Shown here in pieces: positions 41,887 to 51,543 of a DNA stretch of 64,000 bases. How positions within the stretch are numbered: position 1 is the stretch's first letter; every line of letters begins with the position of its first letter. This DNA comes from Gluconacetobacter aggeris (GTDB lineage Bacteria > Pseudomonadota > Alphaproteobacteria > Acetobacterales > Acetobacteraceae): assembly GCF_014174395.1 (NCBI RefSeq), contig NZ_JABEQD010000002.1:124001-188000 (forward strand), read 5' to 3'. The notes beneath the pieces are model-generated. The model saw nothing but the letters and a program-made list of their open reading frames with translations, searched no databases and had not been told where the DNA came from. The translations under genes and the position numbers were made by a program.

Positions 41887-44217
41887 TCAGAACCCGCAGG
41901 ACACCCTCCCACCGATAAAGCGCGGCGAACCGGGAATATAGAGATAGGTCGTCGTCGCCTGCCCGCCGGAGGTGAAATACTGCCGGTTCAGGATGTTCGA
42001 CGCATAGACCGTGACCAGCCAGCGGTCCGACGCGGGCCGGAACGTGACATGCGCGCCGAGCAGGAAATAAGGCGGCAGGCGATAGAACCCCGTCCCGCCC
42101 GGCGTCATGGCCTGCGCACCGCGATAGACCCAGTTGGGCCCGAACTCGACCGCATAATGGGGGCTGACCGCCTGCCGCCAGTCGAGCTGCCCGTTCAGCG
42201 TCAGCTTCGGCTGCCCGTTATCCACACCCGAGAAATTGTCGGTGATCGCCTTCCACACGCCATTCCGCGCGTAATAGGCATTCGTCTTCGCGCGGTTGAC
42301 GGTCGGGAAATTCTGGAAAATGCCCCGCTGCCAGCCGAAATTCTGGGTGAGGAACAGATGGCGGAACGGGTGCAGGTCGATTGTGCCCTCGAACCCCCAG
42401 CTTTCGGATTTCGGCACATTGGTCAACTGGCTCAGCGGTCCGTAATTCGGAATCAGGATCGTGCCGAGAATCTGCTGGTTGTGAAAATCGTTGTAGAACG
42501 CGGCGGCATTGATCCGCAGCACGTTGGGGATCGGGTCGCTCTTCAGCCCCAGCTCATAGGTCAGTACGGTTTCGGGCCTGAAGGGATCGAGCTGCGCCTG
42601 GACCTGCGTATTGTTGGCGGTAAACCCGCCGGGTTTGAAGCCCTTGCTCATCTTGTAATAGAGCAGGACATTGCGCGTCGCCTGCCACGACACGCCCACC
42701 TGCCCCGCGAACTGCGCCGCCGCCGTGCTCTCGCCGTGGAAATCCAGCGTGCGCCCGCCATAGATCCGCGAGGTCAGCCCGGTGATCGCCCGGTCGTCGA
42801 TCTCATGCAGCAGGCCCACGAACAGCGTCACATTCCGCGGCAGGCGGTAGCTGACATGGCCGAACTGCGACGTGGCCTCCTGATTCAGGCCGAAGGTGGA
42901 GACCTGCATATAGCCACGGGCCGGCAGGTAATCCGTATAGTCGAACGGAAAGGCCTGATTCATGCGCGAGCGCTGGTAATACGCGCCGACCACCCATTGC
43001 AGCCTGTCTTCGGCGTGCGTGCTCGCCAGCCGCACTTCCTGCGTAAAACTGTTGGCCGCAACGGTGCGATAGGCATCCGCCTGCGCCGCCGCCGTCGCGT
43101 CCTGATCGGTGAACTCGGCCTCCCGCTCAGTCTCGAAGGCGCTGATCGCGGTCAGGGCGACGGGGCCGAAATCATGGGCAACATGCAGGTCCGCGCCCCA
43201 GAACCAGTTATTCTCGCTGGGCTTCAACCCGTTCTGGCGCCCGATCACGTTGGTAAACGCGTCCTTCGCCGACCATTCCGTCTGCGTCCAGCCCAGATGC
43301 GGGATCGGCGCCGAGCCGATCAGGCGCGCAATGGGCATGCCCCCCACCACCTCGCTCTGGTCGCGCACCACATGGCCCGACAGCATCACCGTCGTCCGCT
43401 CATCCGGCGTCCATTTCAATTTCGCCCGCAGCGCCCAGCTATCGGCATCGCCCAGATGGGCGCCATTCAGCGGATTGGTCTGCCAGCCGCCCCCCTGCCG
43501 CACCTGCCCGGCAAGGCGGAAGCTCAGCCCGTGAGCGATCGGCCCCGAGACATAGGCATCGCTGCGGCTGCGCGCGTAGGAGGCAATATCCTCGCTGGCA
43601 CCATAATGGAACGTATCGGTCGGGTCGTTCGTCCGCAGCATCACCTCGCCACCGGTGGCCGACTGGCCATGCTGGGTGCCAACCGGGCCTGGAGTCACGG
43701 TCACGTCCGCCATGTCGAACATCAGCCCGGAGGCCATGGTCGAATAGGGATAGGCCACGTCGTCCACATAGGTCACGACCGGCCCCATATTGTTCTGGGT
43801 AAAATCGTTGAAGCCCAGGCCGCGCAGATAGAAATTGGTCGAGGCAGTACCGTTGATCGTCTGCACCGTCAGGTTCGGCGCCACATATTCCAGCCCGCGC
43901 AGATCCACCACGCCCCGTTCGGTCAACCGCTCCGCCGTCACGCGCGTATCGGCATCGGGCAGATGCTGTGCGGCTTCATGGGTAAAGGCGCGACGGATAC
44001 CGCTGACCTCGACCGCCTCGGATGCCGGGCTGGCCGGATGCGGCACCGACTTCACAGCCGCCGGCCGGCGCGGCGCGGCCTGCGCCGCCTGACCCGTCGG
44101 TTCAGCCCGCACAGGGCCGGCCGCCAACAACAGGGCCACACTCATGCAAACCCCGGCGGAACCGGCCGCCATCAGCCGCGTGCCCGTGTTCCGCTGTGTC
44201 TTACGGTCCATGGTCAT
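41887..44217 (-). CDS. TonB-dependent outer-membrane receptor
   Basis: About 776 residues from the ATG at 44217; several Met codons precede it and the start is uncertain. A signal peptide ends AAGPVRAEP. The plug domain begins EAVEVSGIRRAF and includes YLRGLGFNDF and DMADVTVTPGPVGTQHGQSA. The beta barrel shows alternating aromatic strands, including LLYYKMSKGFKPGGFT (common in barrel strands of this family), and ends in a terminal strand with a C-terminal Phe (GRVSCGF). The ligand is unknown: siderophore, sugar or vitamin. No partner transporter or regulator is adjacent. Confidence 0.93.
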   Translation of the reverse strand: MTMDRKTQRNTGTRLMAAGSAGVCMSVALLLAAGPVRAEPTGQAAQAAPRRPAAVKSVPHPASPASEAVEVSGIRRAFTHEAAQHLPDADTRVTAERLTERGVVDLRGLEYVAPNLTVQTINGTASTNFYLRGLGFNDFTQNNMGPVVTYVDDVAYPYSTMASGLMFDMADVTVTPGPVGTQHGQSATGGEVMLRTNDPTDTFHYGASEDIASYARSRSDAYVSGPIAHGLSFRLAGQVRQGGGWQTNPLNGAHLGDADSWALRAKLKWTPDERTTVMLSGHVVRDQSEVVGGMPIARLIGSAPIPHLGWTQTEWSAKDAFTNVIGRQNGLKPSENNWFWGADLHVAHDFGPVALTAISAFETEREAEFTDQDATAAAQADAYRTVAANSFTQEVRLASTHAEDRLQWVVGAYYQRSRMNQAFPFDYTDYLPARGYMQVSTFGLNQEATSQFGHVSYRLPRNVTLFVGLLHEIDDRAITGLTSRIYGGRTLDFHGESTAAAQFAGQVGVSWQATRNVLLYYKMSKGFKPGGFTANNTQVQAQLDPFRPETVLTYELGLKSDPIPNVLRINAAAFYNDFHNQQILGTILIPNYGPLSQLTNVPKSESWGFEGTIDLHPFRHLFLTQNFGWQRGIFQNFPTVNRAKTNAYYARNGVWKAITDNFSGVDNGQPKLTLNGQLDWRQAVSPHYAVEFGPNWVYRGAQAMTPGGTGFYRLPPYFLLGAHVTFRPASDRWLVTVYASNILNRQYFTSGGQATTTYLYIPGSPRFIGGRVSCGF

Positions 44218-44360
44218 GCGGCCTTCCATCGGGCGTCGTTCACGGTTGTTCATAGCGGCAGGGCTATGACGCATCACGCACGCGAGAGCAACACGCTTCG
44301 ATCGCCTTCCGTATCTTCCATGCAATGGGGCTTTTCGGCTCTGAACCGTTCCGACAGGTC

Positions 44361-44810
44361 TCAGTGCAACTCGCGCCGGAAGAAGACGACTCGTTCGGTT
44401 TCACAAAATCCAAGCGCCTCGTGCACCGCGTGGCTGTCCATATTACCGGCATCAGCGTCCGACGCGATTTCCGAACATCCGCATGCCCGCGCCCACGCGA
44501 CGACCTGGTCAATCAGCCGACGCGCCACGCCGTTTCGGCGCATGTCCGGGCACACATAGAGGCCTTCGACAAAAGCAACGGGCGACGTCGTGCACCCATT
44601 CACATAATCATGCCTCAGCGCAGCCTCCACGAAACCAACGCACGCATCTCCTCCGGCAACCGCCAGAAAGGCCACATGGTCGACACTTGAAGATGCCAGG
44701 GCCTCTTCAATGTCCCCTCGATGCCGGGCAATCGTCTCGGACGGCCACAATGCCGTCCGCATGGTCGCGTAAGCCTCGATATACCTTTCGGCCACAGGCA
44801 GGATTTCCAT
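44361..44810 (-). CDS. GNAT acetyltransferase resembling aminoglycoside 6'-N-acetyltransferases
   Basis: 149 residues from the ATG at 44810 (GAAGGA upstream), the usual AAC(6')-I length. Family-like features are MRTALWPSE near the N-terminus, EGLYVCPDMRRNGVARRLID (acetyl-CoA loop R-x2-G-x-A) and the C-terminal block ASDADAGNMDSHAVHEALGF followed by CETERVVFFRREL. This is close to chromosomal AAC(6')-I enzymes of environmental bacteria. Whether it acts on drugs is not shown by sequence. Confidence 0.82.
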   Translation of the reverse strand: MEILPVAERYIEAYATMRTALWPSETIARHRGDIEEALASSSVDHVAFLAVAGGDACVGFVEAALRHDYVNGCTTSPVAFVEGLYVCPDMRRNGVARRLIDQVVAWARACGCSEIASDADAGNMDSHAVHEALGFCETERVVFFRRELH

Positions 44811-44962
44811 CGCCCATCCTTCCCACACCTTTTCCGACAGCATGATCTGCCTCAACACGGCACGCAACGCCTGCGCCCCGCACCGTCAGGGGTCACAAGC
44901 CGCCGTTTCGCCCTGAGTCCATTCGCGATAAGGAACGGAAAGACCTGATCCTCGGAGGCACC

Positions 44963-45655
44963 ATGCGGATGATTGGCCTGATTGGCGGCATGAGCTGGGA
45001 AAGCTCGGCGGAATATTATCGTATCCTGAACCAGGGCGTGCGGGACCGCCTGGGCCCGACAGCATCTGCCCGCTGCCTGCTATGGTCGTTCGATTTCTCC
45101 GAGATCGAAGCCTTGCAGCATCGGAACGACTGGGAGGGCCTGACCGCCCGCATGGTCGATGCCGCCCGGCGCCTCGAAGCCACCGGTGCGGACATGCTGC
45201 TGATCTGCACCAACACCATGCACCGGATGGCACCCGACATTCAGGCGGCGGTCCGCATCCCCCTGCTGCACATCGCCGATCCGACAGCCGCACATATCAA
45301 GGCGGCCGGGTTCCGGAAGGTGGGCCTGCTGGGCACCGCCTTCACGATGGAGCAGGCATTCTATAAGGACCGCCTGTCCGGACGTCACGGCCTGGATGTC
45401 ATTGTGCCCGGCGCGCAGGACCGCGCCGAGGTGCACAGGATCATTTATGAAGAGCTGGTGGCCGGAACGATCAGCCCGGCCTCCCGTGCCATATACCGCG
45501 AGATCATTGCCCGACTCGTCGAAGACGGCGCCGAAGCGATCATCCTCGGCTGCACCGAAATCATGCTGCTGGTGCGCCCTGAAGACAGCCCCGTTCCCCT
45601 CTTCGATACCACCGCGCTGCACGCGCAGGCAGCGGTCGCCGAGGCGCTGGCCTGA
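44963..45655 (+). CDS. Aspartate/glutamate racemase family protein
   Basis: 230 residues, close in plan to YgeA/RacX-type broad-spectrum amino-acid racemases: GLIGGMSWESSAEYYRILN at the start, and the two catalytic Cys, C82 in LICTNTMH and C197 in ILGCTEI. GGAGG lies just before the ATG. It would interconvert L- and D-amino acids in the cytosol. It is divergent from the acetyltransferase. Confidence 0.92.
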   Translation: MRMIGLIGGMSWESSAEYYRILNQGVRDRLGPTASARCLLWSFDFSEIEALQHRNDWEGLTARMVDAARRLEATGADMLLICTNTMHRMAPDIQAAVRIPLLHIADPTAAHIKAAGFRKVGLLGTAFTMEQAFYKDRLSGRHGLDVIVPGAQDRAEVHRIIYEELVAGTISPASRAIYREIIARLVEDGAEAIILGCTEIMLLVRPEDSPVPLFDTTALHAQAAVAEALA

Positions 45656-45737
45656 CCGGACAAGGCGATCGCGATCGCGATCGGCATAATTATTCTCAAT
45701 AACCCCAAGTGAGGCCCATCAACGCTGATGGTGGACC

Positions 45738-46298
45738 ATGCCCCCTTCCCTTTCCCATGCCAGACAGGCCCTTTTTCTTGCCTCCGCCCTGCTGCTGTTC
45801 GTGGGCACCACCGCCTCCGCATCCTCCGTCCCCGACCAACCGCTCCCTCACGACAAGCTGCGCCATCACCCTCATGACGCAAAGCCCTATGCCCACGGCA
45901 AGCATAAGGCGACAACCGAGGAAATCGAGGTCTCCGGCACACGCCGCGCGCTGCTGGCCCGGAACGGCACCGCCGCCACCAAGACCACAACGCCCATCGG
46001 GCAGCCCCCCAGAACATCATTGGCCTCGCTGTTCCTGAAGCGCGATTTCCACCTCACCACCAATCTCCGGCATCGGCGGCGGCGTGCGCTATACCGGCAA
46101 CACGGCCGGCGCCCTGCCCGAGACCTTCGCGGTGCCAAGCCAGGTGGTCTGGTACCTCGTCGCCCATGTCGATTACCGGCGCACGTCCATCCAGTTCAAC
46201 GGCACCAACATCGCCGATCGCCATTATGTCGCGATCTGCACCCGCTCCGTCGCCTGCTCCTGGCCCCCCGGCCGCGCCGTCTCGCCTATCGCTGGTAG
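45738..46298 (+). pseudogene. Broken TonB-dependent siderophore receptor (internal deletion and frameshifts)
   Basis: The first half encodes a signal peptide (ALFLASALLLFVGTTASAS) and the beginning of a plug (TTEEIEVSGTRRALL). Then about 500 codons are missing, and the end of a barrel follows in the +1 frame: GVRYTGNTAGALPETFAVPS, YRRTSIQFNGTNIADRHYVA, C...C pattern. The final LAYRW strand returns to the first frame (46280-46298). This is the classic end of FhuA/FpvA-like receptors. At least two frameshifts plus a deletion make it non-functional. Confidence 0.85.
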
Positions 46299-46553
46299 AG
46301 GCACGCAAAAGCCATTCGTTGATCCATTGCGGCAGACAGCGTACAGATGTTCGCAATGATTGAACTCTTCGCGAACACCCAGCTCAGGGCCCTGCGGCTG
46401 ACGGGAAAACCGAGGACCGACGCATGGTTTCATGATCGCTGCCCGATGCATACGGCAGATTTGTTGCGCAAAGAAATCATTCACACCGCAAAACGAACAA
46501 GGGCCGATCGCGCCCGGATCTTTGAAATCCCCATCCTGTAGGAGAAAAGCCCG

Positions 46554-47729
46554 TTGTCGAAAGCCAATGGTTCGTCCGGTCTTGCGCTGTTGTCCCTGGC
46601 CTGCGGGGCTTTCGCAATCGGAGTGACCGAATTCACCCCCATGGGGCTGCTGCCCGTCCTGGCAGACGGAGTCCATGTCAGCGTGCCCAAGGCAGGCAGC
46701 CTGATCAGCGCCTATGCCTTCGGCGTGATGGGCGGCGCGCCGTTCGTCACCCTGTTTCTGGCGCGCTATCCGCGCAAATATGCGCTGATCGGGCTGATGA
46801 TCCTGTATGCGATCGGCAACCTGACCTCCTCCGTCAGCGGCGACTACATGCAGTTGCTGCTGTCGCGCGTCCTGACCAGCATGGCACACGGGGCGTTCTT
46901 CGGGCTGGGGGCGGTGGAGGCGGCAAGCCTGGTCGCGGCCAACCGCCAGGCCAGTGCGGTCGCCAGCATGTTCATGGGCCTGACCGTCGCCAATATCTTC
47001 GGCGTGCCGGCGGCAACCTGGCTGGGTGACACGCTGGGCTGGCGCAGCGCATTCGCCGCCATTTCTGTGCTGGGGATAGTCGCGGCGGCGGCGCTGTCCC
47101 TCGCCCTGCCATTGGCCGAGGCCGGCCCCAGGCCGGACGCGGCGGCCGAGATGAAGGCCATCATGCGCCCGAACGTGCTGATGGCGCTGGGCGTCACGGT
47201 GATCGGCGCCGGGGCGATGTTCGAACTCTATACCTATATCGTGCCGATGCTGGAGCATATCACCCACGCGGGGCCGACCCTGACGACGATCGCGCTGATG
47301 CTGATCGGCGTCGGCTTCAGTATCGGCAACGCCATCGGCGGCCGCGCGGCAGACCGGTCGCTGGCCGGCACGCTGCTGGTGTTCTTCCCGATCCTCGGCC
47401 TGATCATGCTGGCCTTTCCCTTCGCGGCGCAGACGCCGGCCGGGGCGCTGATCGGGGTCCTGCTGTGGGGCGTCGCCAGTTTCTCCCTGATGCCGGCTCT
47501 GCAGATGCGCACCATGCAGGCCGCGCACGACGCGCCGGGCCTGGCCTCGTCGGTCAATATCGGCGCCTTCAATCTGGGCAACGCGCTGGGCGCGGCCCTG
47601 GGCGGGGCCGTCCTGTCCCTGGGGTTCGGATATCCGATGGTCTCCGCCGCCGGCCTGGGAATCAGCCTGCTGGGCGTGGTGCTGGTCCTGCTGTCCCGTA
47701 CGGGCCGCCTGTCACCGCAGGCCGAGTGA
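46554..47729 (+). CDS. MFS transporter (DHA1 family, YdhP/AraJ-like)
   Basis: 391 residues with about 12 transmembrane helices. The first motif is FAIGVTEFTPMGLLPVLADG, typical of the DHA1 arabinose-efflux/YdhP group. Then LFLARYPRKYALIGLM (motif A variant), SRVLTSMAHGAFFGLGAVEA and a central loop (AEAGPRPDAAAEMKAIMRP) follow. A TTG start is used with AGGAG 9 bases upstream. It is convergent with the FAD oxidoreductase gene (15 bp between stops). The substrate is unknown. Confidence 0.92.
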   Translation: MSKANGSSGLALLSLACGAFAIGVTEFTPMGLLPVLADGVHVSVPKAGSLISAYAFGVMGGAPFVTLFLARYPRKYALIGLMILYAIGNLTSSVSGDYMQLLLSRVLTSMAHGAFFGLGAVEAASLVAANRQASAVASMFMGLTVANIFGVPAATWLGDTLGWRSAFAAISVLGIVAAAALSLALPLAEAGPRPDAAAEMKAIMRPNVLMALGVTVIGAGAMFELYTYIVPMLEHITHAGPTLTTIALMLIGVGFSIGNAIGGRAADRSLAGTLLVFFPILGLIMLAFPFAAQTPAGALIGVLLWGVASFSLMPALQMRTMQAAHDAPGLASSVNIGAFNLGNALGAALGGAVLSLGFGYPMVSAAGLGISLLGVVLVLLSRTGRLSPQAE

Positions 47730-47744
47730 CGCGCATCCCGCCCT

Positions 47745-48860
47745 CTACCCCCACAGATCGGCCAGCGTCTCCTCGGCGATGCCGAACGAAGTGCTGGCCC
47801 CCGTGCCGCTGCTGACGATCACCAGCCGCACACTGTCCGATATCCGCTCCATCAGCATGGTCTCGGGGCCACTGGCATAGGTGCCGGTCCAGCGCGACAC
47901 CACGGGCGGTGTCGCCCGATGGACGCAAGCATGTTCTGACAGGATCAGATCATCGACCCGTTCGTCCGAAAACGGGTCCGGCTGGTCGGCATAGACATGG
48001 GAATCCCCCACGATCTGACTGCCATCGGCGGCCCGCACTGCAATCAGGTGAATCCCCGCCGCCAGATAATCCAGCTGCTCCGCCTCCAGCCGCGCCATCA
48101 ACGCCGCATGACCCGCGAGATGGTGGTAGCCGCGATACCGCCCGACGCCGAGGTCAGACATCACCGCCGGCTGCGCGGCATCGATGCCACCGGGCGCCAG
48201 GCGCATCATCTGCAGCTTGCAGCGGGTCAGGCCGTGGGGCCGGATACGGTCGGGAAACAGCGTGTGGAAATCGTCGCCGGGGCAGACAATGGCCGCATCG
48301 GCATGGATCGTGCCCCGACTGGTCTCCAGGCGCGGAGGCGCCACGGAAAAGACGCTTGCCCCGCGCAGGAACGTCACCCCGTGCCGTTCCTCCAGCCAGC
48401 GCGCCAGACGCGGAATGGCCTCATGCGATTCCACCCGCAATTCATGGGGCGAATAGAGCGCGCCCAGCATGGCCTCGCCGCGCAGCCCCGGCCATGCCGA
48501 CAGCGCCTCGCGGCTCAGCAGCGTACAGCCCGCGCCCATCTCGTCCCGACGAAAGGCTTCCAGTACCGCCATGGTCTCCGGCCGGCGCCCCAGCACCAGC
48601 AAGCCCCGCTGATGCACCGCAATTCCGGCATCGGGCGCGATCTCGGCCCAGATGTCGCGGCTGCGCCGCGCATGCCCCCAGGAACGGCCGCGTTCCTGCC
48701 CGGTGACGGTAATGAACCCGAAATTACGGATCGAGGCCCCATTGGCGGCCAGGTCCCGATCGATGACGATCACGCGCCGCCCCCGGCGGGCGGCAATCAG
48801 CGCATGGGCCAGGCCGCAAATGCCGGCACCGACAATGGCAAGGTCGTATCCGGCGGTCAT
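47745..48860 (-). CDS. FAD-dependent oxidoreductase, TIGR03364 type (phosphonate-linked amine oxidase)
   Basis: 371 residues of the D-amino-acid/glycine oxidase fold (DAO). The N-terminal dinucleotide loop is LAIVGAGICGLAHALIAARRG, followed by DRDLAANGASIRNFGFIT. The C-terminal end is SSGTGASTSFGIAEETL. This resembles the TIGR03364 family (HpnW-like), known to cluster with phosphonatase genes. Members (PbfC/PbfD type) oxidise aminoethylphosphonate or its N-methyl form to phosphonoacetaldehyde, as I recall the literature. The start codon overlaps the phnX stop (ATGA), so the two are co-translated. Confidence 0.85.
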   Translation of the reverse strand: MTAGYDLAIVGAGICGLAHALIAARRGRRVIVIDRDLAANGASIRNFGFITVTGQERGRSWGHARRSRDIWAEIAPDAGIAVHQRGLLVLGRRPETMAVLEAFRRDEMGAGCTLLSREALSAWPGLRGEAMLGALYSPHELRVESHEAIPRLARWLEERHGVTFLRGASVFSVAPPRLETSRGTIHADAAIVCPGDDFHTLFPDRIRPHGLTRCKLQMMRLAPGGIDAAQPAVMSDLGVGRYRGYHHLAGHAALMARLEAEQLDYLAAGIHLIAVRAADGSQIVGDSHVYADQPDPFSDERVDDLILSEHACVHRATPPVVSRWTGTYASGPETMLMERISDSVRLVIVSSGTGASTSFGIAEETLADLWG

Positions 48861-49693
48861 GGAAAGGTCCGCAACTCGGTATCGGGCCGCTCGCCGGCCG
48901 CCAACCGCGCATCCAGCCGTTCCACCACGGCGGGCAGGTCGGCCACGCCGTCGATCACCTCATGCGCCCCGGCTTCCAGCAACACGGCGCGGGCACGCTC
49001 GCGCCGGGCGGCGAACTCATCGGGCGACATGGCCGCGATCTGCTCCTCGGTGCAGCCGAACACATTGCCCGAGACCGCAACCCCGACGCTCCACGCCCCG
49101 GCATTCCGCCCTTCGGCAACGCCGACGATCGTGTCATCGACCTTCACCGCCCGCCAGGCCGGCCAGACATTCAGCGCGATCATGTTCCTCCACAGCATCA
49201 ACGGGCCCGGACGGCCGGTTTGCGTCTCACCGGCACAGACCAGACAATCCACCTCAACCCCCTGATTGCGGGCGACGGGCAGGATTTCCTCCATGATCTC
49301 GCGCGTGTAGCCGGTGGTCGATCCGATCCGCAGCCCGCGCCGGCGCAGTTCCGCGACACACTCCGCGGCACCGGGGATCAACACCGCGTGGCGCGCCGCC
49401 ACCGCGATGTTGCGGGGGACAAAAGCCTCGTAAACCCGATCGATCACCACATCGCCCGGTGCATGGCCATACATCTCCGCCCAGGCGGCGGCGATGCGCG
49501 GCTGGTTGAGCAGGGCGGCGACATGCGGGCGCTTGGCCAGCCCCATCGGGCGCCGTGCTTCCTCGATGTCGATCGAAAGGCCAAATCCGGCAAAGGTTTC
49601 GACAAACGCCGCCATGGGCGCGAACGATCCGAAATCGACCAGCGTTCCAGCCCAGTCGAAGATAACCGCCTCGATGGAAAAATGCCCCGCCAT
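48857..49693 (-). CDS. phnX: Phosphonoacetaldehyde hydrolase (phosphonatase)
   Basis: 278 residues. HAD enzyme that cleaves phosphonoacetaldehyde to acetaldehyde and phosphate. The nucleophile D13 is in VIFDWAGTLVDFG. The Schiff-base K54 is in RRPMGLAKRPHV, which is diagnostic for true PhnX. Downstream come GSTTGYTREIMEE, AVKVDDTIVGVAEGRNAG and an end-region helix. The start at 49693 has GGAG 7 bases upstream. It precedes the FAD oxidoreductase, which should supply its substrate; no PhnW aminotransferase is present. Confidence 0.95.
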   Translation of the reverse strand: MAGHFSIEAVIFDWAGTLVDFGSFAPMAAFVETFAGFGLSIDIEEARRPMGLAKRPHVAALLNQPRIAAAWAEMYGHAPGDVVIDRVYEAFVPRNIAVAARHAVLIPGAAECVAELRRRGLRIGSTTGYTREIMEEILPVARNQGVEVDCLVCAGETQTGRPGPLMLWRNMIALNVWPAWRAVKVDDTIVGVAEGRNAGAWSVGVAVSGNVFGCTEEQIAAMSPDEFAARRERARAVLLEAGAHEVIDGVADLPAVVERLDARLAAGERPDTELRTFP

Positions 49694-49750
49694 GCGCCCC
49701 GCTCCGCATTCGACACAGGCACCATAACGCGCTGGCGGAAGCACAATAAA

Positions 49751-49765
49751 ATCGATAATAACGAT
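49751..49765. promoter_or_regulatory. Probable LysR binding site
   Basis: ATCGATAATAACGAT has ATCG/CGAT arms and the T-N11-A pattern of LysR boxes. It lies in the 104-bp gap between divergent phnX and the LysR gene. A further ATCGATCGA occurs 7 bp on (49772-49780). Confidence 0.6.
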
Positions 49766-49797
49766 CATCCTATCGATCGAATTTATGGATCAGCGAC

Positions 49798-50700
49798 ATG
49801 CAATACGTGCAGTTGCGGGCGGTGCAGGCGGTCGCGACCCATGGCGGCTTCTCCGCCGCTGCCTCGGCGCTGGGGCTGACCCAGCCCGCGATCTCCGACC
49901 AGGTTCGCCGCCTGGAACAGGATTATGGCTGCGTGCTGTTCCATCGGCGCGGACGAACGGTCGAACCGACCGAATTCGGCCGCCGGCTGCTGGCCGTCAT
50001 CCAGCCGATCTTCGAGGCCGAACGCCAGGCGGCAGCCCTGCTGTCCCAGGCGGCGGCACTGGAATTCGGCACCCTGTCCATGGTGTCCGACGCGCCGGAC
50101 CTGGCAGTGTCCCTGATCGCCGCCTTTCGCGCACGTCACCCCAATATCGGCATCACCCTGGCCATCGCCAACGCCGATACCTGCCTCGAACGGCTGCATA
50201 CGGCCTCGGTCGATGTCGCGGTCACGGCGGCGGCGGCGGTCGATGCGCGGCTGCACGCGCAGACGCTGCGCGCGGACACGCTGATCGCGCTGGTCCACAA
50301 ACAGTCCGACCTTGCCGCCCGCAAGAGCGTGTCGTTTTCCATTCTGGCCAAACGCGGCATGATCTTTCGTGAACCCCGCTCCGCCACCCAACGCCTGCTG
50401 GCCGGCGAGCTGCAACGCCACGCGATCAGTTGCACCCCCACCCTGACGGTGGACGGGCGCGAGGCGATGGTGGAAGCCGTTGCGGCCGGGCTGGGCGTGG
50501 GCGTGATCGCGGCCAGCGAATATGGCGGGCGGCGCGGCGTGCGCGTGCTGCCGATCAGCGATTGCAGCGTGCGCATGGTCATCTCCCTGCTCGCCCCGCG
50601 CGAACAGGCGGCCTCGCGCCTGATCGGCGAACTGTTCACCGTCGCGCGGACATTGGAGCGGGCTCGCGCGGCCGCTTCAGCCCCCAAGCGCGCGGGATAG
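49798..50700 (+). CDS. LysR-family transcriptional regulator of the phosphonate module
   Basis: 300 residues. The N-terminal winged HTH reads [20 protein letters not shown], then [17 protein letters not shown]. The effector domain begins near residue 90 ([11 protein letters not shown]) and has the glycine-rich [20 protein letters not shown]. It is divergent from phnX, the classical LysR-target arrangement. By context it is similar to LysR regulators controlling aminoethylphosphonate genes. Its 3' end overlaps panB by 24 bp, tail to tail. Confidence 0.9.
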   Translation: MQYVQLRAVQAVATHGGFSAAASALGLTQPAISDQVRRLEQDYGCVLFHRRGRTVEPTEFGRRLLAVIQPIFEAERQAAALLSQAAALEFGTLSMVSDAPDLAVSLIAAFRARHPNIGITLAIANADTCLERLHTASVDVAVTAAAAVDARLHAQTLRADTLIALVHKQSDLAARKSVSFSILAKRGMIFREPRSATQRLLAGELQRHAISCTPTLTVDGREAMVEAVAAGLGVGVIAASEYGGRRGVRVLPISDCSVRMVISLLAPREQAASRLIGELFTVARTLERARAAASAPKRAG

Positions 50701-51516
50701 TTCCTCCGGGTCCATGCCACTGCTCTGCGCCACGGTGGGAAAGGCGCCAGACCGCACATCGCCCACATAGGCCCGCAACGCCTCCTCGATCGCCGTGCCG
50801 ATATCGGCATACCGCTTGGCATGGCGCGGCGACTTGCCGGGAAACAGGCCCAGCAGATCGTGCCAGACCTGCACCTGCCCGTCGCACCCCGCCCCGGCGC
50901 CGATGCCAATGACCGGAATGCGCAGCCGCCGCGTCACCGCCGCCGCCAATGGCGCCGGCACCAGTTCCAGCACCAGGGCAAAGGCCCCGGCATCCTGCAG
51001 CGCCAGCGCATCCTCCACCAGCCGCCGCGCCGCCTCCGCCTGCCGCGCCTGCACCCGCAGGCCCAGCGTGTGCTGCGCCTGGGGCGTCAGGCCCAGATGC
51101 CCCATCACCGGCACGCCCAGTTCGGTCAGCCGCCGCACCGTCGGGGCGATGGAGATCCCGCCTTCCAGCTTCAGCGCCTGCACCCCGGCCTCCTGCATCA
51201 CCCGCCGGGCCGAGGCGATGGCGTCGCCCTCCGTCGCATAGGTCAGGAACGGCAGGTCGGCCACCACCAGCGCCCGGCTGCTGCCGCGTACCACGGCCCG
51301 CGCATGGCGGATCATGTCGTCCAGCGTAACCGGCAGGGTGGTGTCGGCCCCATGGACCACCATCCCCAGCGAATCCCCAACCAGCAGCATCGGCACCTCC
51401 GCCCGCTCGGCCAGCGCGGCGGATGGGTGGTCATAGGCCGTCAGCATGGCAATCCGCTGCCCGGACTCCTTCATGGCCTGAATGTCGAAAACGGTGATGC
51501 GCATGATACGATCCAT
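50677..51516 (-). CDS. panB: 3-methyl-2-oxobutanoate hydroxymethyltransferase
   Basis: 279 residues. First committed step of pantothenate synthesis, adding a hydroxymethyl group from 5,10-methylene-THF to ketoisovalerate. Motifs: [35 protein letters not shown] (metal Asp), [17 protein letters not shown] (Glu), [10 protein letters not shown] and [22 protein letters not shown]. An ATG 12 bases downstream is an alternative start. It is downstream of a GNAT gene on the same strand. Confidence 0.96.
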   Translation of the reverse strand: MDRIMRITVFDIQAMKESGQRIAMLTAYDHPSAALAERAEVPMLLVGDSLGMVVHGADTTLPVTLDDMIRHARAVVRGSSRALVVADLPFLTYATEGDAIASARRVMQEAGVQALKLEGGISIAPTVRRLTELGVPVMGHLGLTPQAQHTLGLRVQARQAEAARRLVEDALALQDAGAFALVLELVPAPLAAAVTRRLRIPVIGIGAGAGCDGQVQVWHDLLGLFPGKSPRHAKRYADIGTAIEEALRAYVGDVRSGAFPTVAQSSGMDPEELSRALGG

Positions 51517-51543
51517 GAAATGGCCTGGTTGATGAACAGATGA

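Noticed and set aside
41833-44559. A 908-codon plus-strand open frame opposite the TonB receptor
   Set aside because: Arg/His/Gln-rich shadow with no recognisable domain; the minus-strand receptor is complete.
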